IMG/VR virus record: IMGVR_UViG_3300034101_005222
Coordinates: 1-20,568 of that record
Length of the DNA: 20,568 nucleotides
Strand: one strand, 5' to 3'
Source of the DNA: a virus
A program made the position numbers and the translations under genes. The notes under the pieces are model-generated. The model saw only the letters and a program-made list of their open reading frames with translations. It was not told where the DNA came from and did no database searches. This document shows positions 1 to 7,377 of the stretch, one piece after another; positions within the stretch are counted from its first letter, which is position 1, and every line of letters starts with the position of its first letter.

Positions 1-192
1 GGTGCGCGCTGACCATGTTTGCACCGTGTCGCCATCGGCCCCGGAAATGTCATCGGCAACCAGCCAGATCGTGAGCCCGGAAACGTCGGCCGGGCTGAAT
101 GCCGCCGCGCTCGCCCCGTTCTGCGCAAAGAACAGCGGCGTCGGCGCGTAGCAGCGGAGCGCGAGCAGGAGGGAAAGGAGGAGCGTTTTCAT
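1..192 (-). CDS. Secreted fibre-like protein, 3' end cut by window edge
   Basis: Sixty-four codons are visible before the gene leaves the window. The start ATG (192-190) overlaps the TGA of the upstream lipoprotein frame as ATGA, the junction type used throughout this genome. Residues 1-23 look like a signal peptide: MKTLLL, a Leu-rich core, then a small-residue region ending FFAQ. After it comes an FSPADVSGLTIWLVADD stretch. Segments of this kind, followed by a DGD and a Trp, usually open LamG/concanavalin-like domains in phage fibre and bacterial surface proteins. That family link is from recall and covers only about 30 residues. The position after a tailspike and a papain-like gene suggests a receptor-binding or surface-modifying protein. 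The catalytic or binding region lies outside the window. Confidence 0.6.
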   Translation of the reverse strand, partial: MKTLLLSLLLALRCYAPTPLFFAQNGASAAAFSPADVSGLTIWLVADDISGADGDTVQTWSART

Positions 193-299
193 CGCATGGC
201 GGGTGGGTTATACGTGGGCGGTGTCTTACATCCGCACGCGAGTCCACACAGCAAAACCATCAGCAGGAGTGACCAAGCCCGTCTGGGGTTCAAACGCAT
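189..299 (-). CDS. Tiny lipoprotein overlapping the papain-like gene
   Basis: This 36-residue frame reads MRLNPRRAWSLLL, then a hydrophobic run, then a lipobox-like LACGC, then a short Pro-rich tail ending PPAMR. Basic residues, hydrophobic core and lipobox are the parts of a type II (lipoprotein) signal. The mature part would be only about 11-13 residues. Roughly two thirds of the gene lies out of frame inside the upstream Cys/His gene, as Rz1 lies inside Rz in many phages. Its TGA overlaps the ATG of the next gene as ATGA, which argues that the frame is translated. An earlier ATG at 311 would add four residues. An outer-membrane spanin subunit is one reading, but the mature peptide is very short and no inner-membrane partner is seen. 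Lysis-protein or immunity roles remain open. Confidence 0.45.
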   Translation of the reverse strand: MRLNPRRAWSLLLMVLLCGLACGCKTPPTYNPPAMR

Positions 300-624
300 A
301 GAGTATTTCATCGGAGCACAGGCAGAGGTTGAGAACATGCGCGGAGCGATCCTGCAAACAGGACGCTTCGCCGAAAGTGTGGCCGGCATCGCGCAAGCCA
401 GCCTTGACCAATGCAAGGTCCGCTTCGTGCGCGGCCCAGCGGGCATATTGCTCGCAGTCGAATGTTTCCGGGATAAACTCCAGTTTCTTGCCAGCGAGAT
501 AGCTCCCGAACTCAACAAGCCATTCCCGCGATGGCGCGACGTATGCCGAATCCATGAGCACGATGTCGCGCACGCCAATGGCGCGCAGCTTCGTATAGAT
601 CAGTTCGATGGAAACAGCTTTCAT
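226..624 (-). CDS. Papain-like Cys/His domain protein (agglutinin C-terminal-like)
   Basis: This protein has 132 residues and no signal peptide. Three spaced motifs stand out: FDCEQYA with Cys57, AHVLNL with His96, and AFEPQTG with Glu112 near the C terminus. A Cys in an F-D/E-C-D/E-x-F/Y-A context, then G/A-H-x-x-N, then F/E-PQTG, is the pattern I associate with the papain-like domain of MOA-type lectins (Agglutinin_C) and their phage relatives. This is recalled, not searched. The gene starts one base after the tailspike stop (TGA-G-ATG), so the two are probably translated together. It could be a lytic or peptide-cleaving enzyme, or a structural accessory with a non-catalytic fold. The lipoprotein frame overlaps its C-terminal third. 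Confidence 0.7.
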   Translation of the reverse strand: MKAVSIELIYTKLRAIGVRDIVLMDSAYVAPSREWLVEFGSYLAGKKLEFIPETFDCEQYARWAAHEADLALVKAGLRDAGHTFGEASCLQDRSAHVLNLCLCSDEILYAFEPQTGLVTPADGFAVWTRVRM

Positions 625-625
625 C

Positions 626-3600
626 TCAGTAAGGTCCCAGGTTGACCGACACGCGGTTAGTTCCACCGACCGACACGACGCTCCACGCGAGTTCCGCCCA
701 GCCGTTCGTGGCGCCGGTAATGGTGAGCGTGGTTGAGCCCGTTGCCGTCGCGGCGGAGCTGCCCGCGGCGCGGCCGGGTGAACTGACGAGCACGTTGACG
801 TTGGTGGTCGCTGGAATCAGATGCACCACGCCGCCGTCGTTGTCCGTCAATCCCGACCAGAGCAACTGGAAGTCGTTCGTGACCGTCAGCAGGCTGCGTT
901 GCATCGGCCCTTTGCCCGCGGTGATGGTCACGTTGGTAGTTGAGTAGGTGAGCGTCTCCGTGGCGGGCTGCGTGGCCAGCTTCACCCCGCTCACACTCAA
1001 CACGCCCGTCGAAGGCGACGACAGCGCGGCGCGGGTGCCGAACTCAATCTGGGCGGCGTCACCAATCGCAATGTCGCCGTCGCGCTGGATGGTGAATTTG
1101 GACGTGTGGGATTGAAGGGTTGACCCGGAACTCGTCGCGTCCGGCGTCTGGAATGTAATCGAACCTCCGCTGGTCGAGTTGCCCGTGCCGGCGCCGGGGC
1201 GGACGTAGAGTATCTTGCCCGCTTGGTCCGTTCCGCTGGCATTTTCGCCGACGATATAGGCATCCCGAGGAGTCGTGGTGGCGCTGCCGCCGAACGTGAG
1301 GCGGTTGAGCGTGGAACCGTCCGTATCGAATTGGGCGAAGGTCCGGTTTTGCGTCGTCTCGCGAAACGTCAGCGCCCGCGTTCCCACGCCGATGGAATTA
1401 GTCCCCACGCCGTCGCGCACCAGACGCAACATTCCCGTGCCGCTGGTGCCGCCGTTCACTGTGAGCGAAAGACCGTTTGCGGCCGTGCCCACGGTTGCGG
1501 AACCAGTCGCGGTCACCGTCGCGGCTGTCACGCTGTTGGTTGCCGTCAAGTCATCCAAAGTCACGTCAAACGAGCCGTTGTGACCGATGCCGAACGTCAC
1601 GCCGTCGGAGGAACCGTTGAGCAAGTTGGTGGCGCCTTGGGTGCTTGCCAGCGTGCCGACTGACCGGGTGCCGGTGCCGCCCGGCGCGAAGTAAAGCCCG
1701 CTAGTAAAGCGTTGCCCGCTGCCAAGTCCTAGGTCGGGAATGTCCAACACACCAATATTGAATCGCGTCGCGCTGGGATTGTTCACCCACATCGCCGTCG
1801 GGTTGGTCCACTTCGTCGGGCGGGCGAGTTGATACGGCGGAACGGATGGGCTGGCCTCGGCCGGGCTTCGCAACTTGGCGTTGTTGATGATGAAGCTGGT
1901 TTGAGCGCTGTTGCCATATTCTCCAAACACACCGAAATGCAACGCGCTGTCGGACAATAGGTCGTCGAACGTCAGCGTATTCGGCGAACCGAACCAAACG
2001 CCCGTGATGGGCAGGTCGATGACCGTGCGCCCGTTGAACTGGTCCGCGTTGGACGGGAACATGATGCCAAACGGCGTGTAGCGGGCGGCCACGTCCATGA
2101 TGTCGGTGCCAACCAGCAGCGAACCGATGTATTCCAGCGGCGCCCCGCTCGCCTGCGGATTGTATAAATCCTCGGTGTAGCTGCATTGCAGCGAAAGCCC
2201 GGAAATGTAGCTGTCGAAACCGTAGAACGGATTGGATTTTGCAATGTTGGCCAGCGCCATGCCCTGCGACGTGAGATTTTCAACGCGGGTGCAGTAAACG
2301 TTTCCAATGCTCACGCCGACGTGGAACCCGTAGAGGGTCATGTCGTAAATGCGGCAATGGTCGCCATCTACCTGAATGGCATTCCACCCCGCTTGCGTGG
2401 GGTCAATGAAATCGGTCGTGTAGGCATCGGTGCGCGGATTGTAGAGGTTGGCTGTCGGGCTTATGCTTACCTTCCAGCCGGCAGGAATCAGGCCGTTGGT
2501 CGCGGTGCAAAAATAGTCAAACGTCGATGAGAACGTAAGCACACCAGTTGTCTGATTGATGTCGGTGAAGACCATCGTTCCCGCGTTGACGCCCTCGGCG
2601 GTGTAAAGAAGTCCAACACCGTAATATGGAAGAATTGCCGGGTTTGCCGGGTCCGCCGGCAAGCCGTTGGTGGCGACGGTGATTGTGGACGAGCTTGACG
2701 CCGTAATCGTGTATTCGTTGCGGCGGTTATACCAACGCCGGCCAAGCATGCTGAACGTGTCTGTCTGAGCGCCGCGCAACAGCCGAACCATGTGATTGGT
2801 CGCGCCGATTTTGTGCCTCAAAACCGACGTGGCGTTGGTGTTAAACGGGCTCGGACCGCCCACACCGAAGCGGTTCAACTCCTTGATTCCATACATGCGG
2901 ATTCCGTCAAGTTCGTGGCCGCCGCTGGAAATCCACTCACCTTCGGGAATGAATACAGCCGAGCCGGTGGCGTTCGCATAATCCACCGCGGCCTCAATGG
3001 CGGCAGTCGAATCGTAAACCTCGTTGGTCTGGAAACCGTTGTTGCGGGCGCCAAACCAGCGAATGTCGATGGCGGGGCCTTCGAGCAGCCGCTTCCACAC
3101 GAAGGAGGCGCTGCCGGCCTGAAACACTGTGCCGCTGTTGGTCGCCTCAAACGGTGCGTAATAGAACGTCCCGCCACCGCCATCGCCCGGATCGTAATAA
3201 CCGCGGACCTCCACCGTCGAATTTGTCGTCACCAGTCCGGTGTTGAGCCCCATCATGGAAGCGATGTTCTTGGTGGTGTGCGCGTTGGGATACACGCTCA
3301 CCGTCTCACCGTTGCTGCCACGCAGTCCGAGGTTGAACAGCGTGTTGGCGGTCAGATCGTTGCTACCTGCGCCGCTGTAAATTGTGGTGCCACCGAGACT
3401 AATGTTCGTCAGCGACCCCGTGAGGTTCACGGCGGCGCCGTTGGTGGTGTTGAGCTTGTTGGCCGCGCTGTTGGTGGCGATGGCGTCAATGTTGTAGCCG
3501 TTCAACGTGGTGCCCGTGATGGCGCCGCCCACGTAGAGGTTGGTCAGCACGCGGAAGTTGTTCACCTGCTGCTGCGCGGCGGCGGCGAACCCAAACCAAA

Positions 3601-3640
3601 GCGCCAGGATAATGGCCCACAGTGTTCTCATAATGTTCAT
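626..3640 (-). CDS. Tailspike/tail fibre with pectate-lyase-like beta-helix and a signal peptide
   Basis: The protein has 1004 residues. The start at 3640 is fixed by an ATGA overlap with the upstream gene. Residues 1-23 form a strong apparent Sec signal (basic start, hydrophobic core, AAAAQ end), which is odd for a virion protein assembled in the cytoplasm. Residues 145-200 carry the tailspike entry pattern: VRGYYDPGDGGGGTFYY, then IDIRWFGARNNG. Then comes DSTAAIEAAVDYANATGSAV with FIPEGEW, typical of the first coils of a pectate-lyase-like right-handed beta-helix. The C-terminal half is Thr/Ser/Gly/Asn-rich, with fibre-type segments such as TLTVNGG-like repeats and GTRAALSSPSTGVLSV. It probably binds and may depolymerise host surface polysaccharide. 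Catalytic residues cannot be assigned from the sequence alone. Confidence 0.82.
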   Translation of the reverse strand: MNIMRTLWAIILALWFGFAAAAQQQVNNFRVLTNLYVGGAITGTTLNGYNIDAIATNSAANKLNTTNGAAVNLTGSLTNISLGGTTIYSGAGSNDLTANTLFNLGLRGSNGETVSVYPNAHTTKNIASMMGLNTGLVTTNSTVEVRGYYDPGDGGGGTFYYAPFEATNSGTVFQAGSASFVWKRLLEGPAIDIRWFGARNNGFQTNEVYDSTAAIEAAVDYANATGSAVFIPEGEWISSGGHELDGIRMYGIKELNRFGVGGPSPFNTNATSVLRHKIGATNHMVRLLRGAQTDTFSMLGRRWYNRRNEYTITASSSSTITVATNGLPADPANPAILPYYGVGLLYTAEGVNAGTMVFTDINQTTGVLTFSSTFDYFCTATNGLIPAGWKVSISPTANLYNPRTDAYTTDFIDPTQAGWNAIQVDGDHCRIYDMTLYGFHVGVSIGNVYCTRVENLTSQGMALANIAKSNPFYGFDSYISGLSLQCSYTEDLYNPQASGAPLEYIGSLLVGTDIMDVAARYTPFGIMFPSNADQFNGRTVIDLPITGVWFGSPNTLTFDDLLSDSALHFGVFGEYGNSAQTSFIINNAKLRSPAEASPSVPPYQLARPTKWTNPTAMWVNNPSATRFNIGVLDIPDLGLGSGQRFTSGLYFAPGGTGTRSVGTLASTQGATNLLNGSSDGVTFGIGHNGSFDVTLDDLTATNSVTAATVTATGSATVGTAANGLSLTVNGGTSGTGMLRLVRDGVGTNSIGVGTRALTFRETTQNRTFAQFDTDGSTLNRLTFGGSATTTPRDAYIVGENASGTDQAGKILYVRPGAGTGNSTSGGSITFQTPDATSSGSTLQSHTSKFTIQRDGDIAIGDAAQIEFGTRAALSSPSTGVLSVSGVKLATQPATETLTYSTTNVTITAGKGPMQRSLLTVTNDFQLLWSGLTDNDGGVVHLIPATTNVNVLVSSPGRAAGSSAATATGSTTLTITGATNGWAELAWSVVSVGGTNRVSVNLGPY

Positions 3641-4551
3641 CCGACCCACCCCGTGTTGCCGGTGCCGGTGGCCTTGACCCACGTTTGGGTGGCGGTGCTG
3701 GATACCTGCTGGATGTAGATGCTGCCGGGCACGGCGGTGACCACGCCCTCGGGCGAGCCGGTGCCGGTGTAGATCCGCGGGCCGTTGCTGGCGGTGCTGC
3801 TGCTGGCCGCCTCGTCGTCCACGGCGGTGTAGGTGGCCGTGTTGCTCCACGCCACGCCGTTGAACCGGTGGGGCCGCACCTGGAACTCGATCCACACGCT
3901 GGGCTGTTCGGTGTAAACCTGCACGCCCACCTCGCTCCGGCGCCATGGCACATGCGGCGCCCCGGCGAAGGCCCGGGGATTCTCGGCGAACACGCCCATC
4001 ACCCGGCCGATGCTGGTGAAGCCGGTCTGGATCGGCGACACGTAGGGATCGAACGCCGCGAGCACGCCCCAGTAACTGGTGCTGCTCGGCAGGTTGCCCG
4101 TGCTGGCCGTGTGGCATTGGTAGAACCGGCCGGTCTCCGGGTAGTAGGCGAGGTCGCCCGCCACGTAGGCCGTGGTGGCGCTGTAATCGGCGGCGGAATA
4201 GGCCCGGGCGCAGGCGGCCCAATAGGCGCTGTTCTCGGTCCACACCCCGCCGCTTTCGGTGGCCGGCTCGTTGCCGGTGGTCGCCCGCAGGGCCTGGTAG
4301 TAGGTCTGCGTGGGCGGGTAGAACACCTCGGCGCCCGCGGCGTAGGCGGTGCCGTCCACGTAATGGTCGCGGAACCAGCGTTCCTCGCACCGCTGGAAGC
4401 CGAGCGCACCCACGCGCCGGGCGATGTTGGCCAGGCCGCGGTTCACGCCGTCGCGGATCAGGGCAAACTCGCTGGCATCGAGGTTGTCGGGATCGAGTCC
4501 CAGCAGCCGGGCGATGCTGGCCTGAAGATCGGAGTAGGGGGCGGTCCTCAT
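3637..4551 (-). CDS. Head-tail adaptor-like protein with carbohydrate-binding-like modules
   Basis: The protein has 304 residues, with ATGA overlaps at both ends. The N-terminal 60 residues are helical (LGLDPDNLDASEFALIRDG, then RCEERWFRDHY), the style of phage connector or adaptor proteins. Two Tyr/Trp-rich modules follow at about 66-110 and 120-165. Each reads roughly Y-x-x-G-x-x-x-Y-x-x-x-x-x-Y-Q, then a Gly-Asn-x-Pro turn, then a Trp, as in chitin/cellulose-binding CBM5/12-type repeats. The C terminus has PGSIYIQQ and GTGNTGWVG, short motifs common at the ends of phage fibre modules. I infer a virion protein at the head-tail joint or tail, with surface sugar-binding decorations. The adaptor assignment rests on position and on recalled resemblance. 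Confidence 0.65.
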   Translation of the reverse strand: MRTAPYSDLQASIARLLGLDPDNLDASEFALIRDGVNRGLANIARRVGALGFQRCEERWFRDHYVDGTAYAAGAEVFYPPTQTYYQALRATTGNEPATESGGVWTENSAYWAACARAYSAADYSATTAYVAGDLAYYPETGRFYQCHTASTGNLPSSTSYWGVLAAFDPYVSPIQTGFTSIGRVMGVFAENPRAFAGAPHVPWRRSEVGVQVYTEQPSVWIEFQVRPHRFNGVAWSNTATYTAVDDEAASSSTASNGPRIYTGTGSPEGVVTAVPGSIYIQQVSSTATQTWVKATGTGNTGWVG

Positions 4552-4841
4552 CGCGTGAACACTTGGATGGGTTGGCCGTTGCCGTTCTCCCGGTGATAGT
4601 TGAGCGCCAGCAAGTTCAGCGCGGCATCAGCCACGCGGCGTTGCGGCAGCACCTGTTCGACCAGCGACCGGCCGAGGGCCTGCATGGCGTAGGCGACCGC
4701 TTCCTCCTCCAGGTAGGGCAGCCATTCCTCGGGCAGGGCGAGCCGATTCCACTTGGCCGGATGGGTGTCCGGCGATTGCGCGGCGGTCGTGTCGCTCACG
4801 CATTCCCAGAAGTCGCCGGCGTAGTAAGCCTGGGAGGGCAT
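4548..4841 (-). CDS. Small virion-associated protein with one CBM-like module
   Basis: This 97-residue protein opens with YYAGDFWECVSDTTAAQSP and a Trp at residue 31. That is one copy of the aromatic module seen twice in the next gene (Y-x-x-G-D-x-x-x-C, a Pro turn, W). The rest is a helical segment (EEWLPYLEEEAVAYAMQAL). The ATG lies seven bases after the preceding stop, and the TGA overlaps the next ATG. The context, between capsid genes and the tailspike, makes a structural or connector role likely. No named family is recognised. Confidence 0.62.
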   Translation of the reverse strand: MPSQAYYAGDFWECVSDTTAAQSPDTHPAKWNRLALPEEWLPYLEEEAVAYAMQALGRSLVEQVLPQRRVADAALNLLALNYHRENGNGQPIQVFTR

Positions 4842-4847
4842 GGCGGT

Positions 4848-5153
4848 TTAGCGAACCAAGGGCGTGGCGTGGATGTCGCTGCTGGTGGCGCCCTGCCGGA
4901 TGAACTTGGCGGCCTTGGCCACGGACAGCGGCACGATGGCGGACCAGCCGGCGGCAAGGTAATGCCCCTCGCTGGCGGTCGGCGTGCCCGCACCGTCGAA
5001 GACTGCCCGCACGGGTTGGGCCCCGTTGGTCAGCAACACGTGGGTGCAGGTAAAGTTGGCGGTCAGCGACACCGAACTGGTCGCGACGGCTAGGGCCTCG
5101 TCGGTCCCGGAAGGCCGCAGGTTGCTCAGGTCGAAATTGGGGGGCTGGTTCAT
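4848..5153 (-). CDS. Unknown small structural-region protein
   Basis: This 101-residue protein starts MNQPPNFDLSNLRPSGTDEA. It continues with an alternating hydrophobic/Thr/Ser pattern (SVSLTANFTCTHVLLTNGAQ, then GWSAIVPLSVAKAAKFI) that suggests beta strands. The start is fixed by an ATGA overlap with the upstream gene. No family is recognised. The position between the head genes and the adaptor suggests a small virion or assembly component, for example a head-closure or decoration protein, but nothing in the sequence proves it. Confidence 0.6.
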   Translation of the reverse strand: MNQPPNFDLSNLRPSGTDEALAVATSSVSLTANFTCTHVLLTNGAQPVRAVFDGAGTPTASEGHYLAAGWSAIVPLSVAKAAKFIRQGATSSDIHATPLVR

Positions 5154-5527
5154 GCGTAGGACTTGTGAAACCGTTTGGCGGCGCCATCGGTCACGGAACC
5201 GACGGCAAGGGTGAGTTTGGCCGGGCGTTGGTTCACCCGGGCGTATTCGCTTTCGGGCCGCTTGAGCAGCCACGGCTTGAACTCGGGATCGAGCGGGTTG
5301 GCGCGTTGCATGCCCACCTGTGCCCAGTAGTGGAACGGGTCCATGCGGTGGGTGATTTCGCCCAGGCCGGGCAAGGGGGTGCCGCCGTCGTGATTCATGC
5401 GGCCGATGGCCAGCATGCGCCGCTCGGCGTCGAGCGCCTGCGTCATTGCCTCGTCGGCCAGGAGTTCGTGCATCTCCTTCAGCTCCTCGGCGGACAGGTT
5501 CTCGGTCAGGGCTTCGAGCGCGGTCAT
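5150..5527 (-). CDS. Unknown protein of the head-tail block
   Basis: This 125-residue protein has an acidic helical N terminus (LTENLSAEELKEMHELLADE) and a more basic C-terminal half (PWLLKRPESEYARVNQRPAK). No Shine-Dalgarno is visible before the ATG at 5527. The upstream bases are the C-rich arm of an interspersed repeat. The stop overlaps the next gene as ATGA. No family is recognised. A minor virion or chaperone role is inferred from position only. Confidence 0.6.
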   Translation of the reverse strand: MTALEALTENLSAEELKEMHELLADEAMTQALDAERRMLAIGRMNHDGGTPLPGLGEITHRMDPFHYWAQVGMQRANPLDPEFKPWLLKRPESEYARVNQRPAKLTLAVGSVTDGAAKRFHKSYA

Positions 5528-5538
5528 GGGGCGGGGGT

Positions 5539-5650
5539 GAACAGCGAAGGCGCGAAGGCGCGAAGCAGGGAAGCGGACAGGTTCTTTCCTGCTTTCCAGC
5601 TTTCCAGATTGCTCCGTCGGCCCTTTGCGTCCTTCGCGGCTTCGCTGTTC
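5539..5650. repeat. Inverted repeat pair A with nested B arm
   Basis: Arms at 5539-5565 (gaacagcgaaggcgcgaagg start) and 5622-5650 are complementary over nearly their full length. A copy of repeat B lies at 5585-5610 between them. The block fills most of the gap between two structural genes. Transcribed, it could fold into a long hairpin. Confidence 0.85.
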
Positions 5651-5667
5651 ATTTCTGGTTTCAGTAA

Positions 5668-5693
5668 GGGGCGGCCGGCGAACCGGCCGCCCC
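5668..5693 (-). terminator. Perfect 11-bp UUCG-loop hairpin after the structural gene
   Basis: On the minus strand ggggcggccgg, then loop ttcg, then ccggccgcccc, 18 bases after the stop at 5711. Only CCTTACTG follows, so it is not a canonical intrinsic terminator, though a stable stem here may stop transcription or protect an mRNA end. Confidence 0.42.
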
Positions 5694-5710
5694 GTGAGAG
5701 TTGCGGCAAC

Positions 5711-6277
5711 TTACCGGTTGGCTTTCTCCAACTGGTCGAGGTTGGCGATGGCCACCAGGAACCAGACTTCGCCCGAGGTCAGCACGGACAGGTTGGCGCC
5801 GGTGGCGGTGAACACGGCTTCCAGATCCCACGCCACGTTATGGCAGACGGGCTGGAGCTTGAGCACGCTGTTCAGCTTGGTGCGCAGCGACGCAATCACG
5901 GTGGATTCCTCCGTTCCGTAGGTGCCGTCCACCGTGTCGGTGGCCACGTCGGTGATTTCCACCGGGGTGGCGTCAATTTCCGTGGCGGCGCCGCAGATGC
6001 TGGTGTCCGCCTGGAAGGCGTCATCGTCATCGGTGCCGCTGGACAGGTTGTAACCAACCTTGACCACCAGCTCGGTGATGGATGGGCCGTCGAAGTCGGC
6101 GAGCAGGATATGGCCGACATAACGGAACGCCGTGTTGGCCGGCAGCGCGGCGATCAGGTCGAAGGTTCCGGCCGTGGACGCCGTGGCGGTCAGGTCGGTG
6201 TAAGGCACCTTGATGACGTGCGTGGCATTCAGCGCCAGCCGGGCTTCAATGGTGCTCAGGGGTAGAATAGTGGGCAT
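5711..6277 (-). CDS. Putative capsid-associated structural protein
   Basis: The protein has 188 residues. It lies 36 bases after the major capsid gene, where decoration, cement or neck proteins usually sit. The sequence is beta-rich in appearance, with Thr/Asp/Val alternation, DDDDAF at about residue 84, and a C-terminal SGEVWFLVAIANL strand. The region before the start contains GAGG at a reasonable spacing (CCGAGGACAATCACATG), so the ATG at 6277 is well supported. The gene is followed by a perfect 11-bp hairpin and an interspersed-repeat block, which may mark the end of a transcript segment. No family name can be given with confidence. Confidence 0.62.
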   Translation of the reverse strand: MPTILPLSTIEARLALNATHVIKVPYTDLTATASTAGTFDLIAALPANTAFRYVGHILLADFDGPSITELVVKVGYNLSSGTDDDDAFQADTSICGAATEIDATPVEITDVATDTVDGTYGTEESTVIASLRTKLNSVLKLQPVCHNVAWDLEAVFTATGANLSVLTSGEVWFLVAIANLDQLEKANR

Positions 6278-6313
6278 GTGATTGTCCTCGGTTCAGGTTA
6301 GTGTTGCCGGTGA

Positions 6314-7351
6314 TTACGAGGTCGCCTTGATCGCGAAGTTCGCCTTCGGATGCAGGCAGCGCAGGCCCACCAGGTTCTTGAATTCGGCGCTCCAGCCGCT
6401 GCCGTCGTAGGCGAGTTCTCTCTCGCTCTCGATGTTGCCGTCGAGGGCTTCCCAGGTGCTCATCTTCAGGCCGTAGCAGAAGCGGCTCATCTTGGCCGCC
6501 GTGCCGCCCAGCGCCGTGTGGGCGAGGAACAGGCTCGGGACCAGCTCCAGCTTGCCCCAGTCACCCTGGAAGGTGTCGATGGTCTGCCACAGCACGCGGG
6601 CCGCGAGGTCCGCGTTGTAGCTGTTGGTGGTGCGGTAGGCGTTGGTGCCGCTGGCAAACCCGGTGAGCGTGCTGATCTGCTGCTTGAACAGCCGGCCGCA
6701 CAGGCCCATGTAGGATTCGCCCAGCTTCACGCCGCCCCGTTCCCACGTCGCGCCCATCGCCCCGTTCAGCGTGTCCGCCGTGGTGCTGGACGTGGCCGTG
6801 GTCAGGATCTGCGAGCTGTTGGGCAACAGGTCCGCGCCCACGGAGTAACCGCTGGTGGCGATGCTCGTGGCGAGCCAGCCGCCGACGCCGCGCAGCTTGT
6901 TGGGCAATACCGCGGTGCCCACCTGCACGTCCTGTTCGGACAGATAGAGGGCTTCAAGGCAGTAGTTGAGCTGGCGCAGCGCCTTCATGCGCGCATACGC
7001 CTTCTTGGACTTGATGCCGGCTTGGTTCTGGATCTCCGCCAGCGGGCTCACGCCCTTGACGGTCCGGTTGAACTGGAGCCGGCCGGCGACCACGGTGTAG
7101 TCGCTCTGCGCGTTCTCCGCGGTGCCGGCGGGGTCGCCGTCAATCGTGGCGAGGTCCTGCACGGGTTCCTCCAGGTCGAACGGCCATTCGTCCACGAGGG
7201 ACGAAGGCGTGCCGATCCCGGTCTTCTTCACGGTGCTGACGAACGGCGTTTCCTTGCCGTCGAGGATCAGCACCTTGTCGAGCAGCGCCCGGCGGTCGCC
7301 GGTCGTGCTGGTGGTATTTCCGCCAACTTGGGTGGCGAGTAGTTGTGGCAT
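6314..7351 (-). CDS. Major capsid protein, SU10/DUF5309-like
   Basis: The protein has 345 residues and would form the icosahedral shell. The N-terminal region shows the sequence logic of the SU10 major capsid family (DUF5309, HK97 fold as recalled). An LDKVLILDGKETPFVSTVKK stretch is followed by a DEW motif, then an EG/GD-A segment, a long beta/helix region with FNRTVKGVSP, and a helix AYARMKALRQLNYCLEALYL. Length, central position after a scaffold-like gene and the downstream small virion genes all agree. The region before the ATG (CCGAGACACATCACATG) has no good Shine-Dalgarno, although this is expected to be the most expressed gene. Family assignment is from recall; the capsid role is the firmer part. 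Confidence 0.78.
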   Translation of the reverse strand: MPQLLATQVGGNTTSTTGDRRALLDKVLILDGKETPFVSTVKKTGIGTPSSLVDEWPFDLEEPVQDLATIDGDPAGTAENAQSDYTVVAGRLQFNRTVKGVSPLAEIQNQAGIKSKKAYARMKALRQLNYCLEALYLSEQDVQVGTAVLPNKLRGVGGWLATSIATSGYSVGADLLPNSSQILTTATSSTTADTLNGAMGATWERGGVKLGESYMGLCGRLFKQQISTLTGFASGTNAYRTTNSYNADLAARVLWQTIDTFQGDWGKLELVPSLFLAHTALGGTAAKMSRFCYGLKMSTWEALDGNIESERELAYDGSGWSAEFKNLVGLRCLHPKANFAIKATS

Positions 7352-7377
7352 GTGATGTGTCTCGGTCGTGCGCCGGG

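Noticed and set aside
3641-4390. Upstream extension of the tailspike frame beyond ATG 3640
   Set aside because: The extension is Arg/Gly/His-rich, overlaps the adaptor gene in another frame, and lies before the ATGA-coupled start with a clear signal peptide.
5668-5693. Canonical rho-independent terminator
   Set aside because: The stem is perfect but there is no T-run on the transcribed side, so it is listed only as a low-confidence terminator candidate.
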